Positions 21,734 to 33,514 of a DNA stretch of 64,000 nt are shown here, piece after piece. The notes under the pieces are model-generated. The model saw only the letters and a list, made by a program, of their open reading frames with translations. It did not search any database and was not told the DNA's origin. Within the stretch, counting starts at the first letter, position 1; every line of letters begins with the position of its first letter. The DNA comes from Basidiobolus meristosporus CBS 931.73 (lineage: Eukaryota; Basidiobolomycota; Basidiobolomycetes; Basidiobolales; Basidiobolaceae), in assembly GCA_002104905.1 (NCBI GenBank), contig MCFE01000167.1, positions 1 through 64,000 of the forward strand. Reading direction: 5' to 3'. A program made the position numbers and the translations under genes.

Positions 21734-24047
21734 GAGAAGTTATTGTGATAATCCCATCAAAATGCCGTCACAGATTTAAAGTCTCATGACTAAGAGGTAT
21801 TGATCCCATCAGGACACCATGTAAAGACCATCAAAAATTATTGCAAAAACAAAACTTAGTCAATCTTTTTTGTTACAACAATACAAAAGTGGCTTTTGAT
21901 TGGTTCTCTGCCAGTTTTCCCACTTTCTAATACCAGACACTCTACCACCTCCTACTTTTCTGCACATTAATAGGCTATTGCCATTTTTTCACACTCCTAC
22001 TTCCTGACTCAACTGTTTCTCTTAACTTTCATGCATACAAATTGATTTATTTCCATTGAAGCTTCAGTTGTACCTCAATTGCCAATTGTATTGACTTATA
22101 AAAGACCCTATACCCTGCACTACCATTAAGCCTAGCCCTACACTCAACAAGTAACTCCGCCAAAATCCACCTCCCAATAAGCACTTCTGCTGTAATGCTC
22201 TGTTTTCATTACTTTGGCAGGAACCCTGCAGCTTTATGCCACTTTTTATTCACTGGTTTCCATATGTCCTGGTCTTCAGCAGGCACTGCAAGTTCCAGCA
22301 TCTCATCTGCCAGTCTTTACAATAAAGCCTTGCACTATATAAGTGCACTTTCATGAGCACTGCTCTTGAAGAAGTGCTGCAGCCTCTTGGTGTTCCTATT
22401 AATGTTCCAAGACTGCACTGAAGGTATTGTGATAACTCTTTGAGTTCTTGATATTGTTACTTTGTCTTTTAGTGGGATCTCTGCTCTGTCAGCAATGGAG
22501 GACATGGAGGCTGTGGTAGAGAAATTGACTTTTTCTGCACACTCATCTACATCACTCAACTGTAGCTCAACTGGCTGCACTTCCAACTCTTGCAAAAGCA
22601 GCTGTTTTCTTGTTGGTAACTCTTGTAGGCTATGTTGGGATTCAGGCTGTTCCAGGGTTATGGCATTAATTGGCAAAAGCTGCAGCTTTGATCTCATACC
22701 TCCCTGCCTCTGGCTTGTATAAACTTTTCTCCCTTTCCCTTTTCCTTTATCACTGCCAGGTCCTTCACTGCTACCTTGTTTGAGTGCTTGTTGAATTGAA
22801 CTATGTTTCTCCTTGATAAATGCGGTTGATATGCATCTGTTTTAGCCTGCTTGTCCCTTGCTGGCACACTGCAGGCAATCTGATGCTTTTTTCCCACTTG
22901 TTTTGGGCTCTCAGCCCATGCTGTGATAGACTCCTGAGGTAGCTACTGGTTTTTATCACTAACAGGCCCTTCACTGCTACTCTGACTGAGTGCTGCTTGA
23001 GTGGAACTGCACTCTTTCCACAATAAATGTTGTGTTGGTGCATCAATGTCTGCCTGCTTGTCCTTATTGGTACTCTTCCAGCTACCAGACATCACTTTGA
23101 CGCTTGTTTGGAGCTTTTGGCCTTGCTTGCACCAGGCTGTTGAGGAGCCACTGGTTTTTAGCCACTGCACCCTTGTTCTTCTGTCTTTGATAGTTTCTGC
23201 TATTCTTTAGATACTTTCTTAGCATACTAATGCGGGCCCAGAAACTGTTTGCTTGCTTGAATCCAGGATAATGCTCATGGAACAAGTCAAGCACATTCTA
23301 CTTGCCCTTAAGTTCCTAATCATCCCATGGTATGCCAGCCTTGCAGTGCTTGTGTGCTAGTCCTATAACACCCTCTTGAATATTAGCCCACTCCTCATCA
23401 TTGCACTCAAAGGGTTACAGATTTGCAATGTCTTTTAATCTTTGGGCTTTGGTATAAACACTGCAGCTTCTCCCTCTCATGTTGTGATAGTTTTTTCTGC
23501 ATGCTTTATCAATGGACACTGTTTTTATGCCTCAAAGACTTTACAGTGCTCTTTGCTGTGACATCAAGAAATGGCCCAATTCTTGGCTGTGACATTGAGC
23601 TACTTGAGTACCTTCTTTAGTGCAAAGATACTGCTTTCTCTAGCCAAGATATTGATTGTTCTACATGTATTATCCACTTGTCCTGTTTCTAGACTATTTC
23701 TCAATTTCTCTGGGCCATTACATCTATCCTATCAGCCACTGCACCTGATTGCCTCATTGATACATTGGTATGGGCTGACAACATACTTGCTAATATGAAT
23801 GGTGATGATGATGCTATGATGCCTACTTGCCGGTCTTCAGTTGTCCAACTGTTCTTCCGCTGTTTTCAGTGTTGGGGCTTGGTTGGGAACCAGACAACTT
23901 TGAATTATTTTTTAGTGGCATGGATATGGAAGTGAGTCAAACCAGAGAAGAAATGCTGTTACATATATGTGTGTATATGGTGCCACAACTTTACTTATAA
24001 TGCTTACTATGGCAGGTCATCCTTGAATTTTACATTCATGTAAGTGC
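21734..24047 (-). mobile_element. Unidentified degraded transposon with SANT-like ORF remains
   Basis: The sequence interrupts Harbinger copy 1 and ends before the intact Harbinger copy. Minus-strand frames between about 23420 and 22335 read as one degraded protein with several stops. A segment EWANIQEGVIGLAHKHCKAG followed by FHEHYPGFKQANSFWARISM looks like a Myb/SANT-type DNA-binding module, then Gln/Ser/Lys-rich low-complexity repeats. I cannot name the superfamily and see no clear terminal repeats. Confidence 0.4.
22751..23180. repeat. Tandem duplication, period about 205 bp
   Basis: Blocks such as CAGGTCCTTCACTGCTAC (22755) and CAGGCCCTTCACTGCTAC (22963), and GCCTGCTTGTCC in both units, recur 205-206 bp apart. 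A further partial unit is seen from GCTACTGGTTTTTATCACT (about 22941) to GCCACTGGTTTTTAGCCACT (about 23146). It encodes the repeated low-complexity part of the degraded ORF. Confidence 0.6.
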
Positions 24048-24782
24048 AATAGACTTGTTCCATTGTACTGTGCCAGGGCGCATGGCACAATCCACGGTTG
24101 AAAAGAATGATTAGGCGCAATATTGTAGCTACCAGAAGGCAGGATTGTTCTTGGACAATTTTGCACTATGCAGGACAATCTCACACACTATGGCACAATC
24201 TGACAAAATGAGGTTGGCATGGATGATTGCGCCAACTTGTAATGTTTGCATCATGATACCACTATAATGGCAGGTAAAATCCGCTATTTGGATATGTTTC
24301 TCTAATGTATATGGAAATAAATGTGTATCACACTATAAACTACACCGATACTTACTATTTTGGTTACCCTCACTCCAATTGGACGGTATCTCAGTGGTTA
24401 ATTGGTCCAAAAGTATCCTGAAGCAGGCAGCCCCCAATTGGCTCATTGACTACTGAAAAAGCTACCTGATTTGCCATCATATATCCCATTCTGCCCATTG
24501 AGCAAGTAAATCCCTGATCCTAGTGATTGGACAAGGTGTCATAGCTAGCACGCAAGCAATTGTGTAGGTGCAAAATAGATCCAATAGCTGCACTGGTATC
24601 ACAGATGATGTATATATATGCAGGGTGTTTATTTATAGGGGTTCAGTCTCAAATGTGAGACAACCTTGATATTACTTAGATCAAAGAAATGATGATCACT
24701 GATTTGCAATGGCTCAATTCGGATTGCAAAAAAAAAGGGTTGTTGGGATCATTACAAATGTGAGCAATTCAAAGCAATTGCA

Positions 24783-26017
24783 TCATCTTCTCCTGGGTTT
24801 TTTTCTCACAGGGATTACTACTGAAGCACTTGGTAGTGACTCACATTGCACACCTATACTACTTCCTGGCTGACTATCATCTTGGCTACTTGTGTATTTG
24901 TAGTCAGTATTTTGCCTCCTAGTTGATGAGTGCAATGCTACAGCTTGGCCGCGCTGAATTGCTCCAACTGAACCAACTGAACCAGCTTGTAGTGCCACGC
25001 GTTGACGAGTTCTTTTACTTGCCAAGGGCTCCAGTGGTTGAGGCACTTCATGTTGGTCATCATCAGTCAGTTCACCAGAAGTAACTTGCTGATGGTCCAG
25101 CAAAATGGCACGCGCAGACACGCCTTGACGCGTTGAGATGGCCCTTGGCTGAGTTTGATGTGATGCCACATGTTGATGCAACTTGGTCCGCTCCAATGGA
25201 CTTGTGTCTAAATGAGCAGTTTGGCAAGTTCTTGTAGTTTTGCTCTGAAGCGCGCATGTTGACCCAATGCGGGTTGACTCAATGCGCGTTGACTCAATGA
25301 GGGGCGCTCTGGTAAAGGGTGTTGGCGTAGTCTGGACTGACATGCGCTGGCGTGCTGTGGTTGCAAGAGATGGTAGGGAATCCAGCAAGGCATGCTGGTG
25401 CAATCTTGACAATGTTGCTTGCGGTCTGTATTCTTCCTCCTGAAGCTCACCATCTGATTCCTCAAGGTATTCACTTACCCTCTGTCTGATACTTTGGAGC
25501 TGTTGCCTGGATGAGTCCTGTGTATATTGCTCTTGGAAGCCACTTAGCTCTACTAATATATCACGTAGTACATTAGTCATTTGAGGCAAAAACTCATTCA
25601 AAATCTCTTTGGTTCCCAAAGTTGAGGCATGAACGGACGTGTCCGGCCTGTACTGTGCAGCTTCTTTGTCAAATCCCCTCACTCTCAGCTCATTCTTGAT
25701 TTCAATACTGTCTTGTCATATATCTTTTTACATACATTGGCTGGCATCTTGATGTAGAACTCATGCCACAGCTTTCTACTCAAATTCTTCCATCTTTGTC
25801 AACTCTCTGAGGTATCTAGCTCTGCTAGACTAATCAGTAGTGCCCAAATATCTGTATGAAGGCTCATCATAGACACTTGGGCCATACTAAAATCATTTGG
25901 CAAGAACTCAAACAGATCCAACATTGACTTCTCCGGTCCAGACCGTGCTTGTGAGCTGGGGGATGGGTTTTGTCTGGGTTGTACTAAAGATGAGTTGAGG
26001 CTTGGTATGGGGACCAT
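24783..26017 (-). pseudogene. Harbinger ORF1 (element partner protein), broken
   Basis: The long frame 25682-24783 (299 residues; its apparent start is a GTG, so it is an internal piece) has an acidic Gln-rich N-terminal part (RQQLQSIRQRVSEYLEES, then DGELQEEE), a Ser/Thr/Gln-rich middle, and a basic C-terminus (PVRKKPRRR) that could be a nuclear localisation signal. Upstream, at 25799-26017, another stretch ends at a TGA that is also present in the copies at about 20.2 kb and 43.3 kb. The next stretch, RWKNLSRKLWHEFYIKMP, is in the same frame after that TGA, then a one-base deletion (AAGACAGT versus AAGACAAGT in copy 1) shifts frame before ELRVRGF. Harbinger partners are usually Myb-like; I see basic/aromatic patches but no clear Myb repeat. 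Confidence 0.6.
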
Positions 26018-26352
26018 AGCAACAAATTTGGATACTTATACAGCAGTATATTGGCATCAACCTGGTCTTATATGAAATATATATGAAAACTAATGTGATT
26101 GTTGAATTTTCCATATATTATGCATGATGCATCTTGTATTGCGTTGACACGGATCAGATCACATCAATTGCAGATTTCCCATTTGATTATAGACCTATGA
26201 TTAAAGCATCAATAAAAGTACCAAGGCATTGTTTGCGGATGATTTTTGCAACATAATGATGGGATACATGGCAATTGATGGAGATTTAACCATAATGTAC
26301 TAAAAATCAGATAAATAATGCGGATTGTGCCAAATCAATTCAAACCGCCTCC

Positions 26353-27150
26353 ATGCAATCATCCATCAATTTTAATATGACTTACTCATCTGAATGGTCT
26401 TTTCTCATCAATCCCATCACTACCACTGGATTTCCTTTTGACACACTTGAGGAGATCTATTCCAAGTACTGTGGACCATCAACCCCAATCTACTCAAGGA
26501 GATCCCTTGTTAAGCTTCTCTGCTATTACAAGAACTATTGCCCTACAAGGTTTCATCCCACCATCAATGGCAACAAAAGTCCTAGAAGCTTTCATTCCCA
26601 GCTGACAGCAATGGAGAACCACCTTGCAGAGGGTATGAATGACTTAGAGCAAGCTTGGAATACTAGGTTCAGAAGTTCTAATAGACTTACATATCCCAGA
26701 GTGTTCAGCAACAGGTTCCATATCAGGAGTATTTTGGATACCTTCCCAGTGAGGATTAACAGACCTTCTAGAGGGCAGAGGCACTTTTATTTGGGCAAGT
26801 AGAAGGCACACTGTGTGAAGTTTCAAGCACTGTCTGACATTGAGAGTAACATCATCTGGTTTAGTGGGCCATTTGCTGGAAGTAGGCATGACAAAGCACT
26901 CTGGGTAGAGAATCATCCTGAATTCAGTAGAGGGGAGAAATGTATGGCAGACTTAGCCTATATAGGAGAGGATTGTCAGAGATTAGGATGTATTACAGCT
27001 TATTGGAAGCCAAGGAATGGTGTGCTTAGCAGGAAGCAGAAGCTCTACAATGAGATATTTAATCATTTCAGAGTAAGGGTAGAGCACACATTTGGATATC
27101 TGAAGAGATTCAGCATATTGCAGGTAAATACAGAGGAAAGTCATATATAG
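26353..27150 (+). pseudogene. Harbinger DDE transposase (DDE_Tnp_4 type), one stop
   Basis: About 260 codons in one frame interrupted by a single TAG at 26800-26802. The copy at 44.3 kb has TAC (Tyr) there, so the stop is a C-to-G change. Recognisable order: N-terminal helical region; LDTFPVRINRP holding the first catalytic Asp; VKFQALSDIESNIIWFSGPF then GSRHDKALW; MADLAYIGED with the second Asp; RVRVEHTFGYLKRF with the catalytic Glu. Cut-and-paste transposition of the surrounding element is the family function. No intron needed. Its divergent partner ORF1 lies 336 bp upstream. Confidence 0.85.
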
Positions 27151-28257
27151 GAGAAAACAGCAGAATAGGTAAAATAGTTAAGATACTTATTAATGCACAG
27201 TATGTTCATACAAGAAGACATCCACTGAGAGAAATGTGTCTGGAGCATTATAAAGAGAAATAAAGAAAGGAAAGCACTATTCTGAGCAACATAAGTAAGA
27301 TTGAGTAAAATTACCAGTAACTGTATCATACCACAGGCATCATGGTAGAAATTATAGTGCCAGATAATGCTGTAGAGTGCCAGATCAATCCGGCACCATA
27401 AACAGGCTGGCACTATGTGGCACTATCCAACAGAACAAGTCTAATATCTCAGATACAATAATGTCTTAAACTCACATGAACATTGACAAAAAAATGCTAT
27501 ACTAGCACTACACTGCTGTGTGTCAAACTGTTTGCCCCATAGACAAGACTACTTTGATTTGGTGCCATAAGAGAAGAGAAAAAAGATCATGTTGCTATTG
27601 TAGCAAGCCTCTCAGCCATGAAGCATGCATAGAGGATAGGAAGTATTACAAGAATTATGGCCAATGTTTTGCCACACAAGTCATATTTGACCATTCATCA
27701 GTTGCTACTGTACCAACAATATCTTGCCAGCCACTTGATACTTCTGTACCAGCACCTGGCCATACTTGTCACCATGCTCAAGCTGAGTCAGGTGAGTTTG
27801 TGATGCCTTGAGGCTCACCCCAGCCTTCTGAATATGGCACAAAGAGTGATAGCTCTCAAGAAGCAGGCTCACTGATGGATTGTGAGCTTTGCTCCCAAAA
27901 CAACAGTACCCTGCATGAGCCTGGCACAATCCCATTATGCAATAAGACAACACCTGTAGAAAAAAATCACAAGGATACTTTATGGAATCAAGTGAGCCCA
28001 GTAATTCATCTTCTGGTTAATGATGTGATGTTATGGGTAGTGAAGTGGCATGTTTCCTCTAATATTAGTGATGGGGGCTTTGGTGATTTACTACTACCTC
28101 TTGTCAAAATCATCCTGGGATGCAACTAACCAGGTGCATGGTATAAATGGACAACAGCTGTGTGGCAGGCAACATATGACCCAGATACTGTTGTGATACC
28201 TACATGTGTTAACAGTCATATGGCAATCACTTCAGAGAATGCCAACATAGCAAGGTG

Positions 28258-30115
28258 TGGGTTATTACTGACTGTAGTTGGTGAGTTGGAGAGCTTGTAG
28301 GTCAAGTCAGTACCACTTGGATTGGCATAGCTTCCAATAGAAGGTGGCAAGGTAATAAAGACTTGTGTTTATTTTGTCCTAAATCTCCTTGTTCTCTTAC
28401 TTGGTCCAATTGGGTAGATATATATCACTTGGGGGCTTAGATAATAGACAATGTGTTATAAAATAGGGGTGTGAACACCTTCCTGTTATGGTAAGTGCTC
28501 TAACTAGATAAGGGCAGGGATAGGAGGGAGGGCGCGTGGGGGAATCATAGGGAGGATACTGGGGGACTTTGGGTAAGACTCTGGGGAGAACTCTTGGGCA
28601 AAGAGTGGGTACTATATTTAGTACTCACAGACGGTACCAGATATGTGGGTTATTACTGACTGTACTTGGTGAGTCAGGGAGCTTGTAGGTCAAGTCAGTA
28701 CCACTTGGCTCAGAATAGCTTCCAATAGAAGGTAGGAAGGTAATAAAGACTTGTGTTTATTCTGTTGTGGTGGTGCTTAAGTCCTAAGGGCAAAATACGG
28801 CCAGCACTTCTCAAGTGTGAATGTGTTTGGGGTGTTCACTGGGTGTGGTAACCTCTGGCAAAAGCTTGCTAGGAATACTGGGTCTTTTGTCTAATCCAAT
28901 GTGAAGGGGGATAAAGCCTCAAGCTTGTCAAGGGAAAACTATCAAACTACAATCCCCAACTTAGTTGGCATCTTAACAAAAGTTTATAATGGATTCAATG
29001 TCCTTTGAGATGACAATGTACTAAAGCTTCCAAAGTCAAAACAACTGTAAACTCCACCAACAGTCACTTGATAAGAGTGCAGCTTTGACCAATAGTTACA
29101 AAGACTGAAAAGTATCTTTGCCTGTACAAGAACAAACTTGGGAATACAATCAGATATAATAAAATATGCCTACACTGAGTATTCCTCACAAGTAGTGCCT
29201 CCAAGGTCAGTTGGCTGTCAGTGCAGTTTCCTAGGAGTATTGTCAGGTCTGAGTCAGAAAGTAGTGGTAATAGGTAGCGGTGATCTCACTAATCAATAAG
29301 TTGGAATATTGGAAGATGGATGATTTATCTTTAAGGGATAGCCTCCCTTATATGCTTTTTTTTGCTGCTCAAATTCTGGCTAGAAAATACTTTCTGGAAG
29401 TTTCCAGAAGGTGGTAGACAGTCAATCATATTGTTTTGTACTAAAAATAGCTCAAATTCTTGGCAGATTGTTCCATGAGACATAGTAGTACCTAGCTAAT
29501 CAGATAGTGGTAATATGAAACCTTTGTGTCATGTAGTTACCTCAAATGGTAGTAGGATAGGAGGGTTATGAAGCCAGGATGGTCACATGACAAAGGCACT
29601 GTTGGGGGTACTTGTCTTATATGGTAACTACCTTATCTTGGCATCTTGGCAAGGAATAGGAATAGCTTGTGCAATGGGTTAATAGTGACAAATAGTTTGC
29701 CAGGTCATATAGTAATAATCACATAGACAGATAGAAATTATTGCAATTTTGGATGATACCAATATAGGGGAGTACTCCTTTTTAGGGAAGTGAACATATG
29801 GGAATGAGCACATCTGCCTCTGGGTGTTACTGTGACGCCGCTATACTGTCTAAATCTTTTCTGTCCTCTTGCATGGTTCAATTGGATAGATATATATATA
29901 TCACTTGGGGGGCTTAGATAATAGACAATGTGTTATAAAATAGGGGGGTCAGCACCTTCCTGTCATGGTAAGTGTTCTAACTACATAAGGGCAGGAATAA
30001 GAGGGAGGATGCATGGGGGAATCATAGGGAGGATACTGCGGGACTTTGGGTAGGACTCTGGGGAAAACTCCTGAGCAAAGTGTGGGTACTACATTTAGTA
30101 CTCACACAAGGTTCC
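28258..30115 (+). repeat. Insertion made of two LTR-like direct repeats inside copy A
   Basis: A block of about 385 bp (28258-28642), starting GTGGGTTATTACTGACTG and ending with CAGACGGTACCAGATA, is immediately repeated: its first 123 bp at 28643-28765 and its remainder at about 29837-30115, split by another repeat (28767-29836). AATAAAGACTTGTGTTTA near the end of the first third resembles a poly(A) signal region, and TGTGTTATAAAATAGGGG a TATA region, as in an LTR. The copy-B paralogue (about 38,200) lacks the insertion. Tandem LTRs left by recombination are the likeliest reading. Confidence 0.55.
28767..29836. repeat. Repeat D, copy 1 (possible large solo LTR)
   Basis: Interrupts the second LTR-like repeat; the flanks read CTGT on both sides (..ATTCTGT and ATACTGT..). 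It starts TGTGGTGGTG. Blocks such as TAACCTCTG, CTAATCAATAAG, GATGATTTAT, TTCTGGAAG/TTCTAGAAG and GGTACTTG recur in the same order in a second copy at 62273-63068, which ends CCACCACACCA. The TG..CA-like inverted ends suggest an LTR, but there is no coding evidence. Confidence 0.45.
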
Positions 30116-32205
30116 CAGCTTGTCAGGAGTACACCACTGGGAGAAAGCATTGTTCACACTGCAGATATATTCTGGTAATACCCAATCTGAAGAAGCTCAT
30201 GCAGTTCAACAAATATTGTGAAGCTATAAAGTGCCATACTCAGAATCAGTCAAGCTTAAACATTTCCAATATATTTGATGACAAACAATACAAACAGCTA
30301 AGAAGCAAGGGTTAGTTTGAAGGTATATATGACTATGCCTTTGCCTTGGTACTTGATGGATTTTCATCAAAGATATACTCTATTAGCAAATCCTGCTGGC
30401 CATGGATTCTCATCAACTGGAATTTGCTGCTTACTTTAAGATATGAGGGCCAAAATCTGATGGTAGCCTCACTTAGCTGGCTTTTCTGAGAACAATGGAT
30501 GGTAATGCTGTCAAATGTGTGAGAATTAGGGGATTTACTCCATAAGTCAGACACATTATTATTACCCAAACACCAACACCAAGAACATTATCTTCCTGCA
30601 GAGAGAACATACTGAAGTCAGCATGCAATTGCAGTAAAGTTGGCAAGCTATAAGCCATTGGCTGGTTAATGTATTAATTGCAAACTGGATATACTCATGA
30701 GAGCAGGCATCTGTTGGAGCAAAAGCTTTTAACTGGGAGCAATCCATTTGCTTTTCAACAATATCCCTACACTTATGACCAAGTTGTATATGGGCATTTC
30801 AAGCTAAATGAGCCCTTTGAGATACTGGACAAATCTCAAATAATTGGCAAGATATTACAGAGTAACTGCTACCCTAGGTACTTTGCACAGGCTCCAATCA
30901 GTATTCATACACACATGCAACAGTCCAAGTGCTAGGGCTGCTGTACATGTAGATATCTGCCACTACTGTATCCATTATCTACTCCATATAGGTTAGAGTG
31001 TTGAGAATACTGGACCATGCTTCACCTTTTGGGAGCATCCTATAGAGCAGATGTGTGGGGAGATAGAGCAACAAGTCAAGTTGCAGGTACTACCTTATTT
31101 TTATCTTATCAAGAATATTACCTTCAACTCCCTCATGGATGTGATGAGTTGGCACATGGAGGACAGCCAGGAAGAGTGGGAAAATACTGAGGACAGATGT
31201 GAACATGGAGACACCTATGCCAATGGCATTAAGAAGCTAAGCAGCCACAATGCATGGGTAATCAGTCAAGTAATGTAAAGTTGGGTTGGGTGCATCAAGC
31301 AATTGATCTTTATAAGGAAAACTCTACCAAGGTATGCTGGATTTATCTTGGTCACAAGCCAATTTCAACACCTGGCAATACAGAACTCACACAAACAAGA
31401 GCCAGAGTGCACCTCTAAGGGGACTTGAATCCAGCAGGGGGAATGAGTATATTGGCTAAAGTCCAAAAAGTTCTTTTCCAATGTTCAGGAGGTATTCATG
31501 GCAGAAGTGGTAGCAACCAAGCATGTGTTTGCAAGATGCATATATTACCAGCAATCCAAGGTATGTGACACCTTTGCAAGTATCACATTAAAAGGCCATC
31601 AGGTTGAGGTGATAGAAGTATGTCAATTGGGACAGGTATGCATGTTTGCAGAGGTTAGTAAGCAGGAGGCAACAGTTTTTCTGATTTGAGCTGTATGTGG
31701 AATACCCAAGGTAGTAGTGGGTAAGCAAGTAAAGCAGGGTGATTTTGCAGTGGAATATATGAATTGTGCAAGGGGAGGTAGAAAAAGGACATACTATTTG
31801 TTCAATTGGTATGGCAGCATTATACAGAATTAGCTGTAGACTGCCATACTGGTGTAATAATGCCATCAGAGGCTTGTAATGTGGCCATCAAAACACCTTC
31901 AGGTTTTTAGCTACATAAGGCAACTTGATGTACTGGCCAGTTGCATTCACTCAGACAGCTGCAGAGTGCATTAAGACTGCTACAATTGCATGCCATGGCA
32001 AAACACTGCGCAAATACTGTTATATTTTTTAACTTTGTTTGGCCATAGAAATAGTTATATACTGTTTTGATCCTGTTATATAATTGTGTACAGGATCATT
32101 AATTTTAAGCTGTTGGTATTACAACAGTCTCCTGACAGTATCTTTGTGACTGATCCAGATCTAATCTTCATGCAGGACCAAATTATTTTTCATTTGGTCC
32201 ATATC

Positions 32206-32475
32206 CCAATGTATAGAGCAATAGGTTCCATATCAGCAGTATTTTGCAAACCTTCCCAGTCAGGAGTAAAAGACATTCAAGAGGCCAGAGGCACTTTAAT
32301 TCTGGCAAATACAACACACACTGTGCAAAGTTTTAAGCACTGTCTGACAATGAGGGTTACATCATCTGGTTTAGTGGGATATTTGCTGAAAGTAGACCTG
32401 AGAGAGCATACTGGGTAGCGGATCATTCAGAATTCAGTGGAGGAGAGATAATTATAGCTGACCTAGCTACCTTGG
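32206..32475 (+). mobile_element. Harbinger transposase scrap
   Basis: About 260 bp aligning with the central transposase region of the element at 24051 (AGGTTCCATATCAG, AAGCACTGTCTGACA, ATCATCTGGTTTAGTGGG, CATTCAGAATTCAGTGGAGG). It lies exactly between the 3' ends of the two opposing Tnp2-like copies. Confidence 0.7.
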
Positions 32476-33514
32476 GTATTCTACATATAGTTTTAATTCA
32501 AAAAAAAATATTGCCTCCTGCTTACTAACCTCTACAAACATACACATCTGCCGCACTTTGCATAATACTACCACCTCAGCTTTATGGCTTTATAGCTTGA
32601 TGCTTGCAAACATGCCAAACACTGTATATTGCTGGTAACATATATATCTTGCAAACATATGCTTTGTTGCCACCACTTCTGCCAGGAATACCTCCTGAAT
32701 ATCTGCACAGTACCTTTTGGTACTTAATCAATATATTCCTGCACCATGCTGGATTCAAGTCCCCTTATAGGTGCACTCTAGCTCTTGTTTGTGCAAATTC
32801 TGTATTGAATGATGAAGAAATTAACTTGTAACCAAGAGATGTCCAGCATACCGTGGTATAGTTTGCCTAATAGAAATTAGTTGCAGAAATATGATGTTCT
32901 TGGTGTTGGTGTTTGGGTAATAATAGTGTGTGAGAGTTATGGAGTAAGTCTCCTGGGTCTCACACATTTGACAGTAATATTGTCCCTTGTGCACAGAAAA
33001 GCCAGCTATCTTGCTGATGTCTGTGGTATCTCCAATGCAGATAATAATATGCACTTTTACATGACAGCTATTTACTGTTATTCTACTGGAAAGCATATGA
33101 AATTCTTCCAGCAATGGATACAGGTAGTTATCCAGGGTGGACAGTGATTTAGTCATAGATACCAGTGAGACTACCATCAGATTTCTGCTCTGATACTGTA
33201 AGATAAAAGCAAGTACAGATTGATCAGAATCAGTTGCCAGCAGGATTTGCTGGTAGAGTACTTGTTTAATGAGAATCCATTGTGTGCTTAGGCAAAGGCA
33301 TGGTCATAGGTACCTTCAAAGTAGACCTTGCTTCTTAGCTGTTTGTAATGCTTGCCATCAGGTATATCTGTTATGTTTGCACTTGATTTATACTGAGTGA
33401 GGTACTTTAAAGCTTCACAATACTTGTTAGACTGCAAGAGCTTCTTTGACTGCATATTATAGGAATATATCCAGAGTGTGAACAATGTTTTCCCCCAATG
33501 TTGGTGGATTTTGT

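Larger units (their letters stand above)
24051..27442 (+). mobile_element. PIF/Harbinger-like DNA transposon, best copy (3392 bp)
   Basis: Terminal inverted repeats AGACTTGTTCCATTG (left) and CAACAGAACAAGTCT (right) are flanked by a perfect 3-bp duplication AAT (24048-24050, 27443-27445). Internally there are two divergently oriented ORFs: ORF1 on the minus strand (24783-26017) and a DDE transposase on the plus strand (26353-27150). Two ORFs, a DNA-binding-type partner plus a DDE_Tnp_4 transposase, with a 3-bp target duplication is the PIF/Harbinger arrangement. The superfamily usually shows TWA duplications, so AAT is a departure. The element carries no foldback insertion. It is close to intact but has a stop in the transposase and breaks in ORF1. 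Confidence 0.85.
27518..32205 (+). mobile_element. Tnp2/CACTA-like transposon copy A (plus), degraded
   Basis: Plus-strand fragments of one large transposase: an N-terminal Cys-rich part (RSCCYCSKPLSHEACIEDRK, 27540-27660), then VIHLLVNDVMLW and GGFGDLL (about 28000-28100), a large foreign insertion (28258-30115), then DGF..SKIYSISKSCWPWILI (30354-30420; compare the DGV..F....WPI.L block of Tnp2-type transposases), and a C-terminal cysteine/acidic region (31051-31280, MCGEIEQQVKLQVLPYFYLI) like DUF4218-type tails. Many stops. The family assignment rests on copies A, B and C together. Termini not determined; the right side joins a Harbinger scrap at about 32206. Confidence 0.55.

Noticed and set aside
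24048-27445. Reading the Harbinger target duplication as 2-bp TA (Tc1/mariner-like)
   Set aside because: Comparison with empty sites at 61641 and 20501 shows three duplicated bases (AAT), and the transposase is of the DDE_Tnp_4 type.
28258-30115. CRISPR-like or satellite array
   Set aside because: The repeats are only two units of about 385 bp with LTR-like signals, not short regularly spaced repeats.
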